A DNA stretch of 64,000 bases from Exophiala sp. HKRS030 (lineage: Eukaryota; Ascomycota; Eurotiomycetes; Chaetothyriales; Herpotrichiellaceae): assembly GCA_023897205.1 (NCBI GenBank), contig JAHWDD010000001.1, positions 558,001 through 622,000 of the forward strand, read 5' to 3'. The notes beneath the pieces were generated by a model. The model saw nothing but the letters and a program-made list of their open reading frames with translations. It searched no databases and was not told the DNA's origin. Below are positions 31,045 through 44,074 of this stretch, piece by piece; positions within the stretch are counted from its first letter, which is position 1; each line of letters begins with the position of its first letter. A program made the position numbers and the translations under genes.

Positions 31045-31951
31045 ATGGCGTCCAAAGCCAAATATCAACCTGCGCCGCAACGCGACTCGTTCGATGAGCC
31101 ACCTCCCAGTTACAATGCCGCAGGCCCCAGCCTCAATCAAGGAATTAACCAAGGAATCAACCAAGGAGGATATGGCACCCCTCGAGAGGAAGACGACAAT
31201 GTTCCTGACGACTTCAAGGTAAGCAGTCGACTGCAATCCATCCATCTCTCTTCTTCTTTGGCCATACTGACATGTTCTCTTTTAGTTTGGTGGTTCCGTC
31301 TACGAAGCGACACTCGACATCCGCATGGCCTTTGTCCGCAAGGTCTACAGCATCCTGACCGTCCAAATCTTCATGACCATGGCCCTCTCGTGCGTCTCCT
31401 TCTTCTCCTCCGGCTACCGAAACTGGATCCAATCCAACTCGTGGATGATGTGGGTGTCTCTGTTTGGCGCCATCGGCTTCATGCTTTTGACGTACTGGAA
31501 GCGCAAGAGTTATCCTCAAAACATGATCTTCCTGAGCGGCTTCACCGCCCTGGAAGCGTACAGCATCAGCGTCATCACGTCGTTCTACGAGAGCCGCATC
31601 GTCATCCAGGCCCTCATCATGACCTTGGGCGTCTTCGTCTTCTTGACCATGTTCGCATGCCAGACCAAGTACGACTTCACGAGCTGGATCCCATACCTGT
31701 TTGGCGCCTTGTGGCTGATGATCATCTTCGGCTTCATGGCCGCCTTTTTCCCACGAAACTCCACGACCGAACTCATTTACGGCGGTGTCGCAGCCCTCAT
31801 CTTCAGCGGCTACATCCTCGTGGACACTCAGTTGGTCATGAGACACTATCACGTGGATGAATACATTGCCGCGAGCATCAGCTTGTACCTGGACATTCTC
31901 AACTTGTTCCTCGCCATCCTGCGCATTTTGAACAGCCAGAACAACAACTAG
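31045..31951 (+). CDS. Bax inhibitor-1 / TMBIM family protein (Bxi1-like)
   Basis: Multi-pass ER/vacuolar membrane protein of the transmembrane Bax-inhibitor-motif family, which modulates stress and calcium leak (family knowledge). Exons 31045-31218 and 31286-31951 give 279 residues. The cytosolic N-terminus is Pro/Gln-rich and includes an almost exact short repeat (NQGINQGINQGG). The membrane domain begins ATLDIRMAFVRKVYSILTVQ and contains about seven helices, with ALEAYSISVITSFYE, LVDTQLVMRHYHVDEYIAA and LDILNLFLAILRILNS, all hallmark blocks of the family. The GTAAGC donor after DDFK is in phase 0. The ATG follows TCGTC and is the first in frame. Confidence 0.92.
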
Positions 31952-33329
31952 GTCGGTCATAAGAATTTTGAAGAGTCTGGACTCGAATGATGTTCCGTTC
32001 ATACCGAGATTCAACCCCCATCAGCCTTTGGTGGGATTTCGCACCCAAATATTATTGAACACGGCATTCTGCCTCGTTCCAGGCCGATTTAACTACAGTC
32101 ATTGTCAAGTTGCAGTATACTTTAAACTTGAGTGGATATATCAGTACAAGTCGAATGGTTTCATTACGGCGGTAGTCCTAATGCAAGTGCGAAAACGGTC
32201 ATGGGTGCTTGCTTGGAGAAAAGAAAACAAAAATCCCCCCTGCCTCCGTCCGGTCTTTCAACCGGGTTCAGACGTACGAGCGCCGGCTTTTGACAAGTAT
32301 ATCATTATACGAACCAGTGCGAGATAAGTTCTTCGTTAGAAAAGATAGTCTTTAAGTGCTCGGGTGTAATATTACGATGAATTTCATACGATGCAAGATC
32401 ATCTCTTCAGGATTCCGTTTTCCATGGCTTCCATACACACAGTATTGTGACCGGTCAGGTCCAACATTGGTGGTCTTGGTTGTGGCCATTATGATCTTGT
32501 TACGCGATGTTCGCGAATGACTACCTAGCAAGGACCAGAAGTTGAGGTCAGCCGACAGCCTGGGCCGATTCGTTTCTGCCGTGGCATAGAACCCTCAAAA
32601 TGTGGCCTGATGCCGAGCCTGACGGTGCGAATTCTCATTGCACATGGCAGCAGACCCGGGGTTGATGCTCGGGGTATGTTTTTCTCCTGGCACTAAAATT
32701 CGGCGGCATTGCGAGACAAACCGGATTGTCGCCCGAAGCTCTTTGCATCTTTGACCCATCTGATCGCCAAAGTCCTTTCTGTGCTCCTGGGATTATTCCT
32801 CCGCGTCCTTTACGGTATATTGCTGTCCGAGGGAGGTGAAAGCTGGCCTAGCGGAGACGTGAGCCACCGTACGAGGAAGTCTCCGAGGTTCGTCGTACGC
32901 ATCCGACCCGTTCATTCTCAGAGATGAGGGTTCTGACCAGACCAGAATCGTACGTTTGCATCAAGAATCGGCCCAAGCTAATGGTAGAGGTCCGAATACA
33001 CCATGGAGTCGAGACGTTGAGGAGGTCTGGGGGCACGGCGCACTATCATATCCCACCACACTCTGGCCGTTATTATCTCGACGAACCCTCTGTCGGCGTT
33101 TTCCTTTTTTGTGCCGGTCGAGCCTAAACATGACCACCAAGTACAACGATGTACTTGTACGGTCATGGTTGGAACCGAAGCCGGAATCGTCATGTTGAAG
33201 ATGCTGAGAGAAACCGAAGCGTTGGGATGTTGAGGTGGTGTAGTCCTGTAACAAGCCCGCCATACATGTCGGTTGTTGAGTCGTCCAATGAATCTAAATC
33301 AGCGAGACGTATACCTCCTCGACTTCAAT
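31952..33329. other. Intergenic
   Basis: About 1.4 kb between two genes converging on it (BI-1 plus, Mpv17 minus). No coding motif, RNA gene or obvious repeat was found. Confidence 0.5.
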
Positions 33330-34147
33330 TCAATCCAGCGCCGCAAAGAGCGAGAGGTATATGCCCCAAAACAGACCGACGATGCTTGCGACAATGACCC
33401 TACGATGAACGGGGACAAAGACAAAGTTGAAAAGGGCTACCATGGGCCATAATTTCCACCCATTGATCATCAGAGGTATCGTGTCCTATCCGACCTTTTC
33501 ATCAGCATGTATCCTTACACCTGTCGCATAGTCGCACCTGCGAGGGTGGTGGGAGGAGCGCAGGACGGTATAGAAGGTGAGGAGTGGTTTACCCTTTCAA
33601 CCTGCTTTTGTACAGCTTTTGCAGTCTTTCCCTTGAACGCCGCCATGGCTGCTATAAATGCTATCGTGTTGACGAAAGCACCCAAAGTCTGATCGAACAA
33701 AAGTTTGCGTGCGGTATTGGACCTATCGAGGATGATCTTGTCGGAAGAAGAGGGAGAGGCGCCGCCGTCGCCGATGTTGGTCGAGGTGTAACCCGGGAAT
33801 CGATCCTCGAGGAAATCCTGCCATAATATATTTGGCGGACAAGATATGAGGGTGAAGACGACAAAGTGGAAAAGTGGACGGAAGGAAATGGTGAAGGAAA
33901 GCTGCGGGCGACACGAGAGCTGTCAGTGATAAGTCAAAAAACCCCCCAAAAAGAAAAGCAGTCCTTTTGTGATATTCGGTAGTTGACCTTCTCGACACCA
34001 ACCAATGGCCTCAGTGAAGGGGGGGAGTAAATAGGTAAAAATGCATACATTCTCTCGATAAGCTTTCAGTAATTGTGCCAGTATATTCGAAGCAGCAGAC
34101 AGTGCAGTCGCTTGTAGAGTCGTCACCACGAGTTGAGTGGTAGGCAT
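33330..34147 (-). CDS. Mpv17/PMP22 family membrane protein
   Basis: Small membrane protein of the Mpv17/PMP22/Sym1 family, found in the mitochondrial inner membrane or peroxisome and thought to form a channel. Three exons (34147-34049, 33901-33593, 33485-33330) give 187 residues, the usual length. The spliced protein reads LQATALSAASNILAQLLKAY at the start, then PNILWQDFLEDRFPGY, TLGAFVNTIAFIAAMAAFKG and, in the last exon, WKLWPMVALFNFVFVPVHRR followed by GLFWGIYLSLFAALD. The WKLWP and VPVHRR blocks are family signatures. Each exon alone is short, so the gene is easily missed. It is tandem to the Zn2Cys6 regulator on the same strand. Confidence 0.88.
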
Positions 34148-34817
34148 GGTTTGGCCGCTTTGTCGGTACAGTTTTTCCTCTCTCCCAAGGCCAGCCTACG
34201 TTCTCGAGAGAGAGAAAAAGACTCGTATAGCACGGAGTAGGATACGTGCGCGCACTCGAAGAAAAAGCAGATGGGCTCGACGAAAGGGTTTCTTCAAAAG
34301 TCGAATCCGGGGAAATGTACGGTGTAAAGGGGGATTTTTTTGGGACTCCGTACTCCGCAAACCAGGATGATTGGCGACTGGGGGGGTTTATCGAAAGACA
34401 AGTTACAAAGTACGGCCACACAAAAGCAAACGATACTTCTTTGTTGTTACACAGTAGCTAAAATACTCTCTTCTCCCACCCGGAAGAAGCGAGTGGGAAG
34501 AAGGAAAGAAAAATTGTTGGGCACCATTCTCTTCCATACTCAGTACGAGATTGTGAGACGAGATTCGATGCGAGGGATCTTCGCAGACTTACGGCAACCT
34601 TAGGCGCTTGACTTATTATAGGTTAGTTATAGGTTAAGTGGCTTAGGCATGAGTATTGGTCAAATTAGTGCCGCTTTTAAGAATCGACAAGCTCGCCACG
34701 GGTGACACATCTCTTATCACCGTCGTCTTCTCACCTGGATACTCTTCAACTTGACGCTTTTGCTTGGACACTTTCTCAGTAATACTCGTAAAATCTGATT
34801 GTCGCTCTGTGCCTGTC
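34148..34817. other. Intergenic
   Basis: About 0.67 kb upstream of the Mpv17 gene, downstream of the regulator. It contains a tandem of the word ACTCCGTACTCCG (34345-34357), part of the recurring TACGGAGTA class. Confidence 0.55.
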
Positions 34818-37405
34818 CTAGGATATAAAATCACCCACGTATGAAGTATATGAAGTGTCCACCCACGGTAACAAGCCCTCGCTATTCATGCCAGAACCTA
34901 CCGCAGTTTCCATTGGCTGCCAGTCCCATATCAAGTTTGGAGTGATGAACATGTCAAGATTGGGGCCAAAGGCTTGACCCTGATCAATGTTCGAGTCCTG
35001 CTGATCATTGTGCCCTGGAGCTGCCAGCGCCGCCGAGCTGCTACCCGTGTCGATTGGTGTGTTGTGCGTCTTTTCCGGAGCATGCCGTTCTGGAATGTCG
35101 CTACGGGCCATGCGGAATATCGAGAGCGGGTTCAGGACGTAGTCAGGGGCCGTTTGGGAAGGGGTTCCTGGTGTGCTATCTCTCCCAGCGCCGAAATTGG
35201 CGAGATACGGATCGTCAAGGACAAGCTGTGGTTGAGGAGAGATGCTGTCGGATGCAACCCCAAGTTTCTCAAGCATAGAATGAGACGCATGGTACTGGTC
35301 CCTTATTGTCAGCAAGAACGTTCTTGTGCACGGTAGAGTTGAACTTACCATGTCTTCTGCGACCGCGTTTGTGGCACTCATCATCTTAAGAGCCTGTACA
35401 TTGCTCTGCAGATAGGGAATCGTATTGATCACAAGATGTTTCGTGCCTTGGTCCGATGGGTTAAAGATGATGGTCAAGTAATATAACATGATCCGGTTAC
35501 TGTCGTACGTGATGGAGGGCAGCCAGGTGTCCGCGACCATTGCTGGCCCATGCCGCGCGGCATCCGCTATGATGGCAGCTATACTTCTCGCAGCTTTGAA
35601 GAGTGACAGTTGAAGGTGTCTCAGGAACTGATCTTGTTCGGGAGGAAAGTAGAAAGCGGATCGAAGCTTGTACAAGGCCGGGGCTCCTAGTCGATACAGG
35701 TCACACATCGTTTGGTAGTAAGCGCAATGGAGCAGAGCCAGTGCGCCCAGTTCATTTGATTCTTTGCGTAGGTAGATAACGGATGGCGTGAATTGAATCT
35801 CTGCCGGGAGCGACGAATGCCACGTTTGAAGTTCATCGTCGAAGAGATGGAACTCAGAATCAGGGAGCCAAGGCAGAGATGCTTGGTCTAAATGTTTGAT
35901 GTACTTCAGTACACGTTTCCGAATCTCGATATGTTGGATGAAGTATGCCGCTATGCTGATGGTGTTGGTCGAATTTGCAGAGACGAGATCCACGGGAACA
36001 AAAGGCAGCGGTGAGCCGCTCAGCATTCGCGTGATACAAGGGCGTTCTTGAAGAAAATTTTGCTCATCGCAGGGAAGCTGAATCTTGATATCCTTGTCTT
36101 CAAGAAGCATGAGTTGATCGACGCCACTCCCGCATTGAGCGTCCGTAATGTAGCAGCTCCACATTAGCCTGCGACGAGATTCACGGGCGGTTACTGAGAG
36201 TGAGTTGGAATCGACATGGTGCCCAAGAATGTCGTCAGTGTATTCAAGATTGATCTGGAGAGCGTGGGTCATCCGTGTCATGAGGGCGCTGAGCATGAAA
36301 GCTTGGGTGTAATTTGCCATTCGAAGGGAATAATCGTACAGCAACTGAGCTGTCTGTGCTATCTTCAGTGATTGCACCAGGGTGTACATGGCCATGATAC
36401 TGACCATCAAGTTCTCAACAGATATTTGGTCGAAACTGCCAAGCAGGAGGCTTCTAGCTGTTGCCGCCCACTGGCTCCCAGCTGCTAGGATTGTCTTGGG
36501 TGGGAACTGTTCAACTGTTTCACTGTATTCCAGAGCATAAAATCTGTTCCAAAAATCAGTTCATGATCAATGAAACCCGCCAAAGTGGATCGAACTGTGC
36601 TCCGATACTACACATCATGTGCAGTAACGAGGACTTGTTGTGAGCCCTTGCAGCCAAGTCGTCATCTAGTTTTTGGAGGAACGAAGTCTTATGGATGAAG
36701 GCGAAGCATCGAAGAGTGTGAAAATGTTGAAAGTAATGAGCGAGCAAGACACGAATGCGTTTGGGATCTGGGAGCTCCTTGCTGTGTAGCCTGCAATGGC
36801 ATTAGAAAGCAATCATTTTCCGGTGGTGGAGTTGCTACCAAGGCAAAGTAGAATTGCCGTCAGGCTGACGGTCAGAGTGTCCCGGATCTGAAGCAATGTC
36901 TGTCTCAGTCTGCATTGATAAGTCGACATTGGACGGAGATTCTCGAGACTGGTCGATTTGCACATGATCGGGAGAGCTTTGGAACGAGCATTGCTGGTTG
37001 TTCTGGAGACATCTCTGGCAAGCAGGACGCTCGCCAGAGCACTTAGACCTCGCTGTTCGACACTGATCGCAGGCGCGATAGGTTCTGGGCCCAGATTGGT
37101 TTCCCAGTGAGTGCTGGCTTCTAAGAACCCCCGTCTGTGCCCGACGGGATCCAGAGCACTTCAGAAGCAGCCGTTCGCAGTTGGCGCATCCGCCCTGGCG
37201 CTCGTCGCATTTCACCTAGAGGTGCATATCCTGTGAGAGGGATGTAAAGCAGTCGTTCACGGACGTACCTTCCTCCTGCGACAGTTATCACAGCCTGATG
37301 GATCTCAACATCAGCCTCCTGTTATGTTGTACGGTGTCCTTCAAGGCCCTCTCGGCACTCACTCAGGCGAGATCGTCTCTTCTTAGATTGTTGCTCCTCG
37401 GGCAT
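34818..37405 (-). CDS. Transcription factor with two Zn2Cys6 clusters and a fungal-specific TF domain
   Basis: Nuclear regulator. Exons: 37405-37363, 37294-37269, 37215-36839, 36790-36596 and 36543-34818, giving 788 residues, or 770 if the in-frame 54-nt GTAAGT...CAG segment (35348-35295) is also spliced. Splicing of the tiny second exon completes a first binuclear cluster (Cys16, 19, 26, 33, 36, 43; CDNCRRRKVKCDE...). A second complete cluster follows at Cys72, 75, 82, 89, 92, 99 (CDQCRTARSKCSGERPAC). Both have the C-x2-C-x6-C-x6-C-x2-C-x6-C spacing. Downstream is the Fungal_trans regulatory domain (for example LLYDYSLRMANYTQAFML, RRRLMWSCYITDAQCGSG). It is divergent to the aldo/keto reductase, 509 bp away, and is the natural candidate regulator of the following metabolic genes. 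Confidence 0.88.
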
Positions 37406-37914
37406 TGATATCACTGACTTCTCTCCAGGCGAGCTTCGGCTGGGTGCCATATAAAAAGCCGACCTTCTTCTATTCCGTCGCTTACGATGCCAAGGAGGGG
37501 AAGGGTCGGATGGGTGTGTCGGCTGGAATCTTCGGTTATTTTACGTGGTCGTCGGCAAGCTGTTGGGGGAGGCGGGGACCTTTTCAATTGCCCCTACTCA
37601 CAGGGTGGAGACATTGAGAAGTATGGACGTCCAGCAAGTCACAGAGCACAAGCCCATAGTATAATAACACATCCACGATATTTCGGACAACGCAAGACAT
37701 GGCAATCGGCTCGCAGTGGGCCTCCTGTCTGGGTGAAATCCATGGCATGAGATGATGAGCCTTCACGAGGGAATACAGCCCTCGGATGGTATGTCTCGGT
37801 CCACCTCAGTATAGGATCTCTTCTTCCAACATTCTCCCCCCGGTTTGCTTTTTCTTCTCCCATCTCAGAGTCCAGTTATCCTTTAGTTCTGTTCCATCCC
37901 TATTGCGCGTCGCC
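37406..37914. promoter_or_regulatory. Divergent promoter region, regulator / aldo-keto reductase
   Basis: 509 bp between the start codons of the Zn2Cys6 regulator (minus) and the reductase (plus). Zn2Cys6 proteins usually bind CGG-containing sites; several CGG triplets occur here but no symmetrical pair was assigned. Confidence 0.5.
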
Positions 37915-39339
<1,425 letters not shown>

Positions 39340-39670
39340 ATTTGGCCGTTATATCTGGAATATAGAGATTGTCCATTCCTTATATACATTATACAGTCCA
39401 TTCCTTCACTAGACTATCCTTCAAATAGATCTTCCTTCGTACTTCTCCGCATATAGATCTCCTTTTACGAGCTCATTTACTTGGGAGGTCCCAGCGGACT
39501 CTCTCAGATCCTTTGGACGTATCTAGTAATGCGGCACATGTCTCATTCATTGTGGGATCATCTCCAAGAGAAACTAATCGGAGCTTTTCGACTGAAATAG
39601 GTACATTACGAAAGACTATCTCAGAGTTACACACAAAAGATTTTCATGCAGTATTTCATGAGCCCTCTTC
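39340..39670. other. Intergenic, convergent 3' regions
   Basis: 331 bp between the convergent reductase and dioxygenase genes; nothing else seen. Confidence 0.5.
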
Positions 39671-41074
39671 TCACTCGGCATCTACAGGGCAAACTGGAGG
39701 AGTATCGTTGACCTGGATGCCCCCCCGTTTCTTGAAATTCGCCTGGGGGTATGGCAACTTCCAGCCACCTTCCTCGATGGGCACGGACAACCACAGCCTC
39801 ATCAAGTGCCTCCGAGGTCGTGGGTTGCCGTTCTCGTCGATACTCCCCGGAGCCCAGTCTTTGTATGCTGTGCGAGCGTGGAAAACCTGTGAATTGCTCA
39901 GTAGTTGAATCTCTCCCGGGTTCAATATCATGTGCAGAGATTCCCTCAAACACGTCTCCTCCAGCACGTTCATGGCGTGCTTTTGTGCTTCGGATACCGG
40001 TGGGATCTGGGCGTCGGGACCCGAATTGAATCGTGCCAGCGATGTGACGTTCATCGGATCGAATTTGCCGTACACTCGCGCATTGCCGGACTCGTCATTC
40101 TCCAGGTAGAAGACGCCGGCTCGGATCCATGGTTTCTGTCCTTCGGAAACCTCACCTTTACGGTCCAGATACCAGACAGGTTCGCAGAGGGTACGGGCGA
40201 CGTCGGGGTGTTCCCTTTGCAAGCAATTAAAAATGTGGTGCATCGACACGATATCCGATTCGCCTCCTTCCATCGACTTGGCCATGCAGAGGAGGCCGAC
40301 AATGTCAGCGGCATCGGTGTGGAAGTATTGCCTAAGTTCACACATAGTAGTCAGTGAGCGAATTGGAGCTTCATTCCTTCTTCTCCTTTTCCCCTTCAAC
40401 GTGTACGTCGAGAACGACCGAGGCATGCACATACCTAGCATTGGTCCTGTAGATACGGACCTTGTCCGTCGCGGTGGCATCCTCGCCCAGGTCTTTAACG
40501 TGGCCGAGTACGTGGCCACGACTGTTCTGGCTGACAAAGTATCCCAGATGGGTTCCCAGGCCCATGTAAGCTGTCGCCGACTTCTTGAGCCCCCATTGTC
40601 GAACAGGAAGGCCCTTGAAGAGCCAGAAGCCCTGACCGTCGATCAAAGTCTTACGGAGGCTTTTCATGCGAGGAGCTAACGTCGGGAGTGGGAAGTGTTC
40701 CTGATTTGCTTTGATGAGTGGAAATGTTCCCCCCTCTTTACTGACAGACAAGTCATCGGTGGTATGTAGGAACGTACCTTTGTGATCCCTGTGAGAGGGC
40801 GTGCTTCTTCAAGAAACCTGTCCGCCGCAGCCTCGATCTCGGCAATGTCGTCCTCTGTGAACGTATACGTCCATTTTTCCGGGTTGTTCTTGAAGTCCGA
40901 GGCCATCCACACGGTAGGACCTGTAATCTCCTTGGGAAACTTCTCGTATGGCTTCACGAGGGAGTAGATAGGTTCATGCTGCCCCGATGTTTTATAGCCA
41001 TCGGGGAAGATAGCCTTGTTGACAGGCATATCCTGAAGGAAGCCACTCTGCTCGTCAATTCTTGATGGAGACAT
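39671..41074 (-). CDS. TauD/TfdA-type Fe(II)/2-oxoglutarate dioxygenase
   Basis: Non-haem iron oxygenase. Three exons (41074-40778, 40700-40435, 40331-39671) give 407 residues. Iron ligands are visible: His192 and Asp194 in QYFHTDAADIV, and the distal His in LLSNSQVFHARTAYKD, with the oxoglutarate-binding Arg in the RRHLMRLWLSV stretch. The N-terminal segment FPLPTLAPRMKSLRKTLIDG and GFWLFKGLPV is the common beginning of the fungal TauD group, which includes taurine-like and specialised-metabolite hydroxylases. The long N-terminal extension (about 100 residues, with PTVWMASDF) is also usual. It is divergent to the sugar-porter gene (595 bp) and lies between reductase and transporter. Confidence 0.9.
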
Positions 41075-41669
41075 TGTTGTATCTGATTTAATTGCGGGTA
41101 GCCGATTAAGTTTCGAAGGGATGTATCAAGTTCCCGATGAGAGATTCAACTTTTTTGTTGGCCTTGAAATCTCACCCTTTATATCTGGTTGAGTATTCTG
41201 AAGGAGCATAAAAGGGCACGAGGCAGCATCGCACTGCAAACTCACTCCCGAAGACCGGGGCGGACAGAGATCAACCGATGCTGTGGCCTCATAGACATGG
41301 GTCTCGTCGCTCGATTGTCCCCAATGCGATAGTCAACTCTCGGCTGGGACGTCGGCAGGGTCGGTTACGGAGGGAGGTGCTGACAAGGCCCTTACCTGGG
41401 GACCCCACGAACGGTTCCACACCAAATCTCCATGGCCCGGGGATGGCGAATGTTTCCTGTATGGAGGCGGAGACATCGTTTACTTGAGTTTACAAGACTT
41501 TTCGTCTTCCTGATAAACCAACTAACCCTGGTTCGCCAGGACTGCAGGATCACCGACGTCTGCTTCTCTCTCTGTTCGTTCACATCCTTCTAAGGGCTTC
41601 GCTTCAAGACAGCAGCTTCCTCGTCGTTCAGGTCTCTTCAGTATCGCTCCGTCGCGAGGATCAGACGAG
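41075..41669. promoter_or_regulatory. Divergent promoter region, dioxygenase / MFS transporter
   Basis: 595 bp between the two start codons. The geometry mirrors the regulator/reductase pair to the left and suggests paired regulation. An upstream 5' exon of the transporter cannot be excluded. Confidence 0.5.
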
Positions 41670-43705
41670 ATGAGACGTTCGGACTGGCATGCGGTCACGC
41701 CGTACATGCTTTATTGCTGTTTTGTCTTCAACGCAGGTAATGTGTTGTTTGGAATGTATGGCCTGAAACTTGTCTCTGTTCCACCATAGATCTGCTGAGT
41801 GCTGACAAGCCAGACAGAGACGTTGCATCCTTTGGATCTTTGCAGACTCTCCCGAGCTTTTTGCACCAATTCGGGCAGCTCAATAGCAAAGGAGAATATG
41901 CGCTTTCCACTCAGAGGAAGAGCATCCTGAACTCAGGCGAGTTCTCCCTTCCTGTCGAGGGCAGTTGCTCGGAGAAGCTTTCCATTGACTGTGTCTAGTG
42001 AACTGGACTGGAAAACTGGTCGGATGTGCCATTTTCGAGCCTCTCGTGGAGAATCTTGGATTTAGAAAGACCATCTACATTCTTTCCATAATACAGATCG
42101 TCGCAGTTACGCGTGAGCATACAAAGCCATCCGATTTGAAATGCCCTCTGGAGAAGTCTGACCACATCAGTTCTACTTTCTTCCAATAGCTGGATTCAAT
42201 TCTGTGCCGGCCGAGTTCTTGCTTACCTCGCTGTCGGCATCGTCGAACCTACCATCCCCATGTACCAAGCCGAGATGGCACCGGCCGCTCTTCGTGGATT
42301 CTTTGCGGGCAATGTCCAGGTTCTTGTACATCTCGGAAGCATCTGGGGCGCTGGAATGAGTCGCGCATATGCCTACGAGCAAGGGAAAAGGGGATGGATG
42401 GTCCCTGTTTCTATGCAGATGATCCCAGCTGTCTTACTTCTCATCTTTACACCGTTTTGTATCGAGTCGCCCCGGTGGCTGCTCGCTCACGGCCGCAAAG
42501 TACGTCTCCTTCCTTTTTGAGCTTTCCTGAACTTGGACACGAGCTGATGGGTGCCATATTTGCAGGACGAGGCCTTGAAAGCGATGAACCGCGTAAGGCC
42601 TCGAGCTTACGAGGAGAGTGGGAGGACTGCCCGTGAAATCGACGCCATCGAGCAGGCCATCGCAGAGAGCAGGTCGATGAATCAGGGTTCATGGCTTGAC
42701 TTGTTCAACAGGAAGTATTTGAGACGCACAATTGTACGTGTCTCATGGCAGATGGTCAAGCGATCTGGCCATCTATGGCTGACCAAATGCAGATTGTCAC
42801 GCTCATGTTTTTCTTCCAACAAACCACAGGTCAGCAATTCGCAAACTCCTATGGCCCTACGTATGTTCCACACTGGCCCAATATCATTGAATTGGAGAGG
42901 CTTACACTCTATATAGATTCTTCAAATCCATGGGTCTCGCCCCGGACCGTTTGTTCGCTTACTCTATCCTTATTCCACTTGCTGGTCTATGCGGTTGCAT
43001 CATTGCCGTATTAACAACCGACACTATCGGCCGTCGCACGCTCTGTTACATTGGTGCCGCTCTTGCTACCATGTTTGGAGCCCTCATCGGGTCCGTCGGC
43101 TCCAAACCAGGAGCTGACAACAACACGACAGACAGCAATGTTGTCATTGCTTCCGTGATCCTCCTGAATGGTGTCTGTAAGCTCGGTGTGGCAAGCCAGT
43201 GTTGGCTCGTCGGCTCCGAGATTGGCGGAATTCAGATGCGAAAGAAGTTGATGGGCTGGGGCGTTGCTATAGACGTCCTTGCTGCATTCTTGGTAACTTT
43301 CTTTACGCCATACCTTCAAGCTGGACCTCATGTGCAGCTGGGTGCCAAGGTGGGTTACGTCTTCATGGGATTGGCGGCCTTGTCTTTCTTCTTCTTCGTT
43401 CTGTTCATGCCGGAGCTCAAAGGCCGGTCGCTGGAAGAGGTTGACGAGCTCTTTGAGGTGAGAGACTCCCATCTTCTTAATCGATAAGAACGTAATTAGC
43501 TGACAATATCTTTCAGCGGAAATTATGGGCGTGGCAGTTCAGTAAGGCGAAGACGTACGGAACCGGAAACCAGGTCACTCTGATCGAAGATAATGGCCAG
43601 GAGCTCTCGGTGGAGGCTGGAAAAGAACAAGTCACGGCAATGCATGTCGATCATGCTGAAAATACGCAGCCAGAGAATTCGGGCGAGAAAAACCAAGACG
43701 TGTAG
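41670..43705 (+). CDS. MFS sugar porter
   Basis: Twelve-helix major-facilitator transporter of the sugar-porter family. Eight exons (41670-41755, 41818-41936, 41999-42110, 42190-42499, 42566-42733, 42793-42860, 42917-43457, 43517-43705) keep one frame for 530 residues. Signatures are DVASFGSLQTLPSFL, GRVLAYLAVGIVEPTIPMYQ, the PESPR-type IESPRWLLAHGR, FFFQQTTGQQFANSYGPTFF, TDTIGRR and the closing PELKGRSLEEVDELFE. Two donors in the 5' half are GC rather than GT: GCGAGT at 41937 and GCGTGA at 42111. No GT alternative keeps the frame. This is either real GC-AG splicing or early decay. The N-terminus is short for the family, so a further upstream exon is possible. The substrate may be a sugar or a related polyol/acid. 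Confidence 0.82.
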
Positions 43706-44074
43706 GCGGTGACGCCGGCGAGAACAGACAAATATATGAGCGTTCTTCCTTGCGTGTTATCAATCCTCGTACAGTCCAATGGACCGTCGCCTTTGAGACA
43801 ACTTTCCTTGCTTCGTCCTCCGTCCATGTCAAGGTGAGGCCTTTGTCCTCGATCGTATGAGTTCGGTTCAGGAAACATGACGAGCCCCTAAGATGCGGCA
43901 GTTCCGCGGCCTGCACACTATGGTTCCCGAAGATGGCCGAGACAATACCCCATTGTATATCTTCCTCAAACTGTCTTAAATAATACTTCGTATCGAGGGA
44001 GGCTCTTTTCTTCGTCTATGAACACTTTAAGGTTATCGTCGCTCCAGATGTACGCCGCAAGGAGTATGAGAGCC
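43706..44074. other. Intergenic, convergent 3' regions
   Basis: 369 bp between the convergent transporter and dehydrogenase genes, without other features. Confidence 0.5.

Noticed and set aside
31214..32014. 266-codon minus-strand frame opposite the BI-1 gene
   Set aside because: Antisense shadow of the BI-1 coding exons; Asp/Glu/His/Val-rich translation without motifs.
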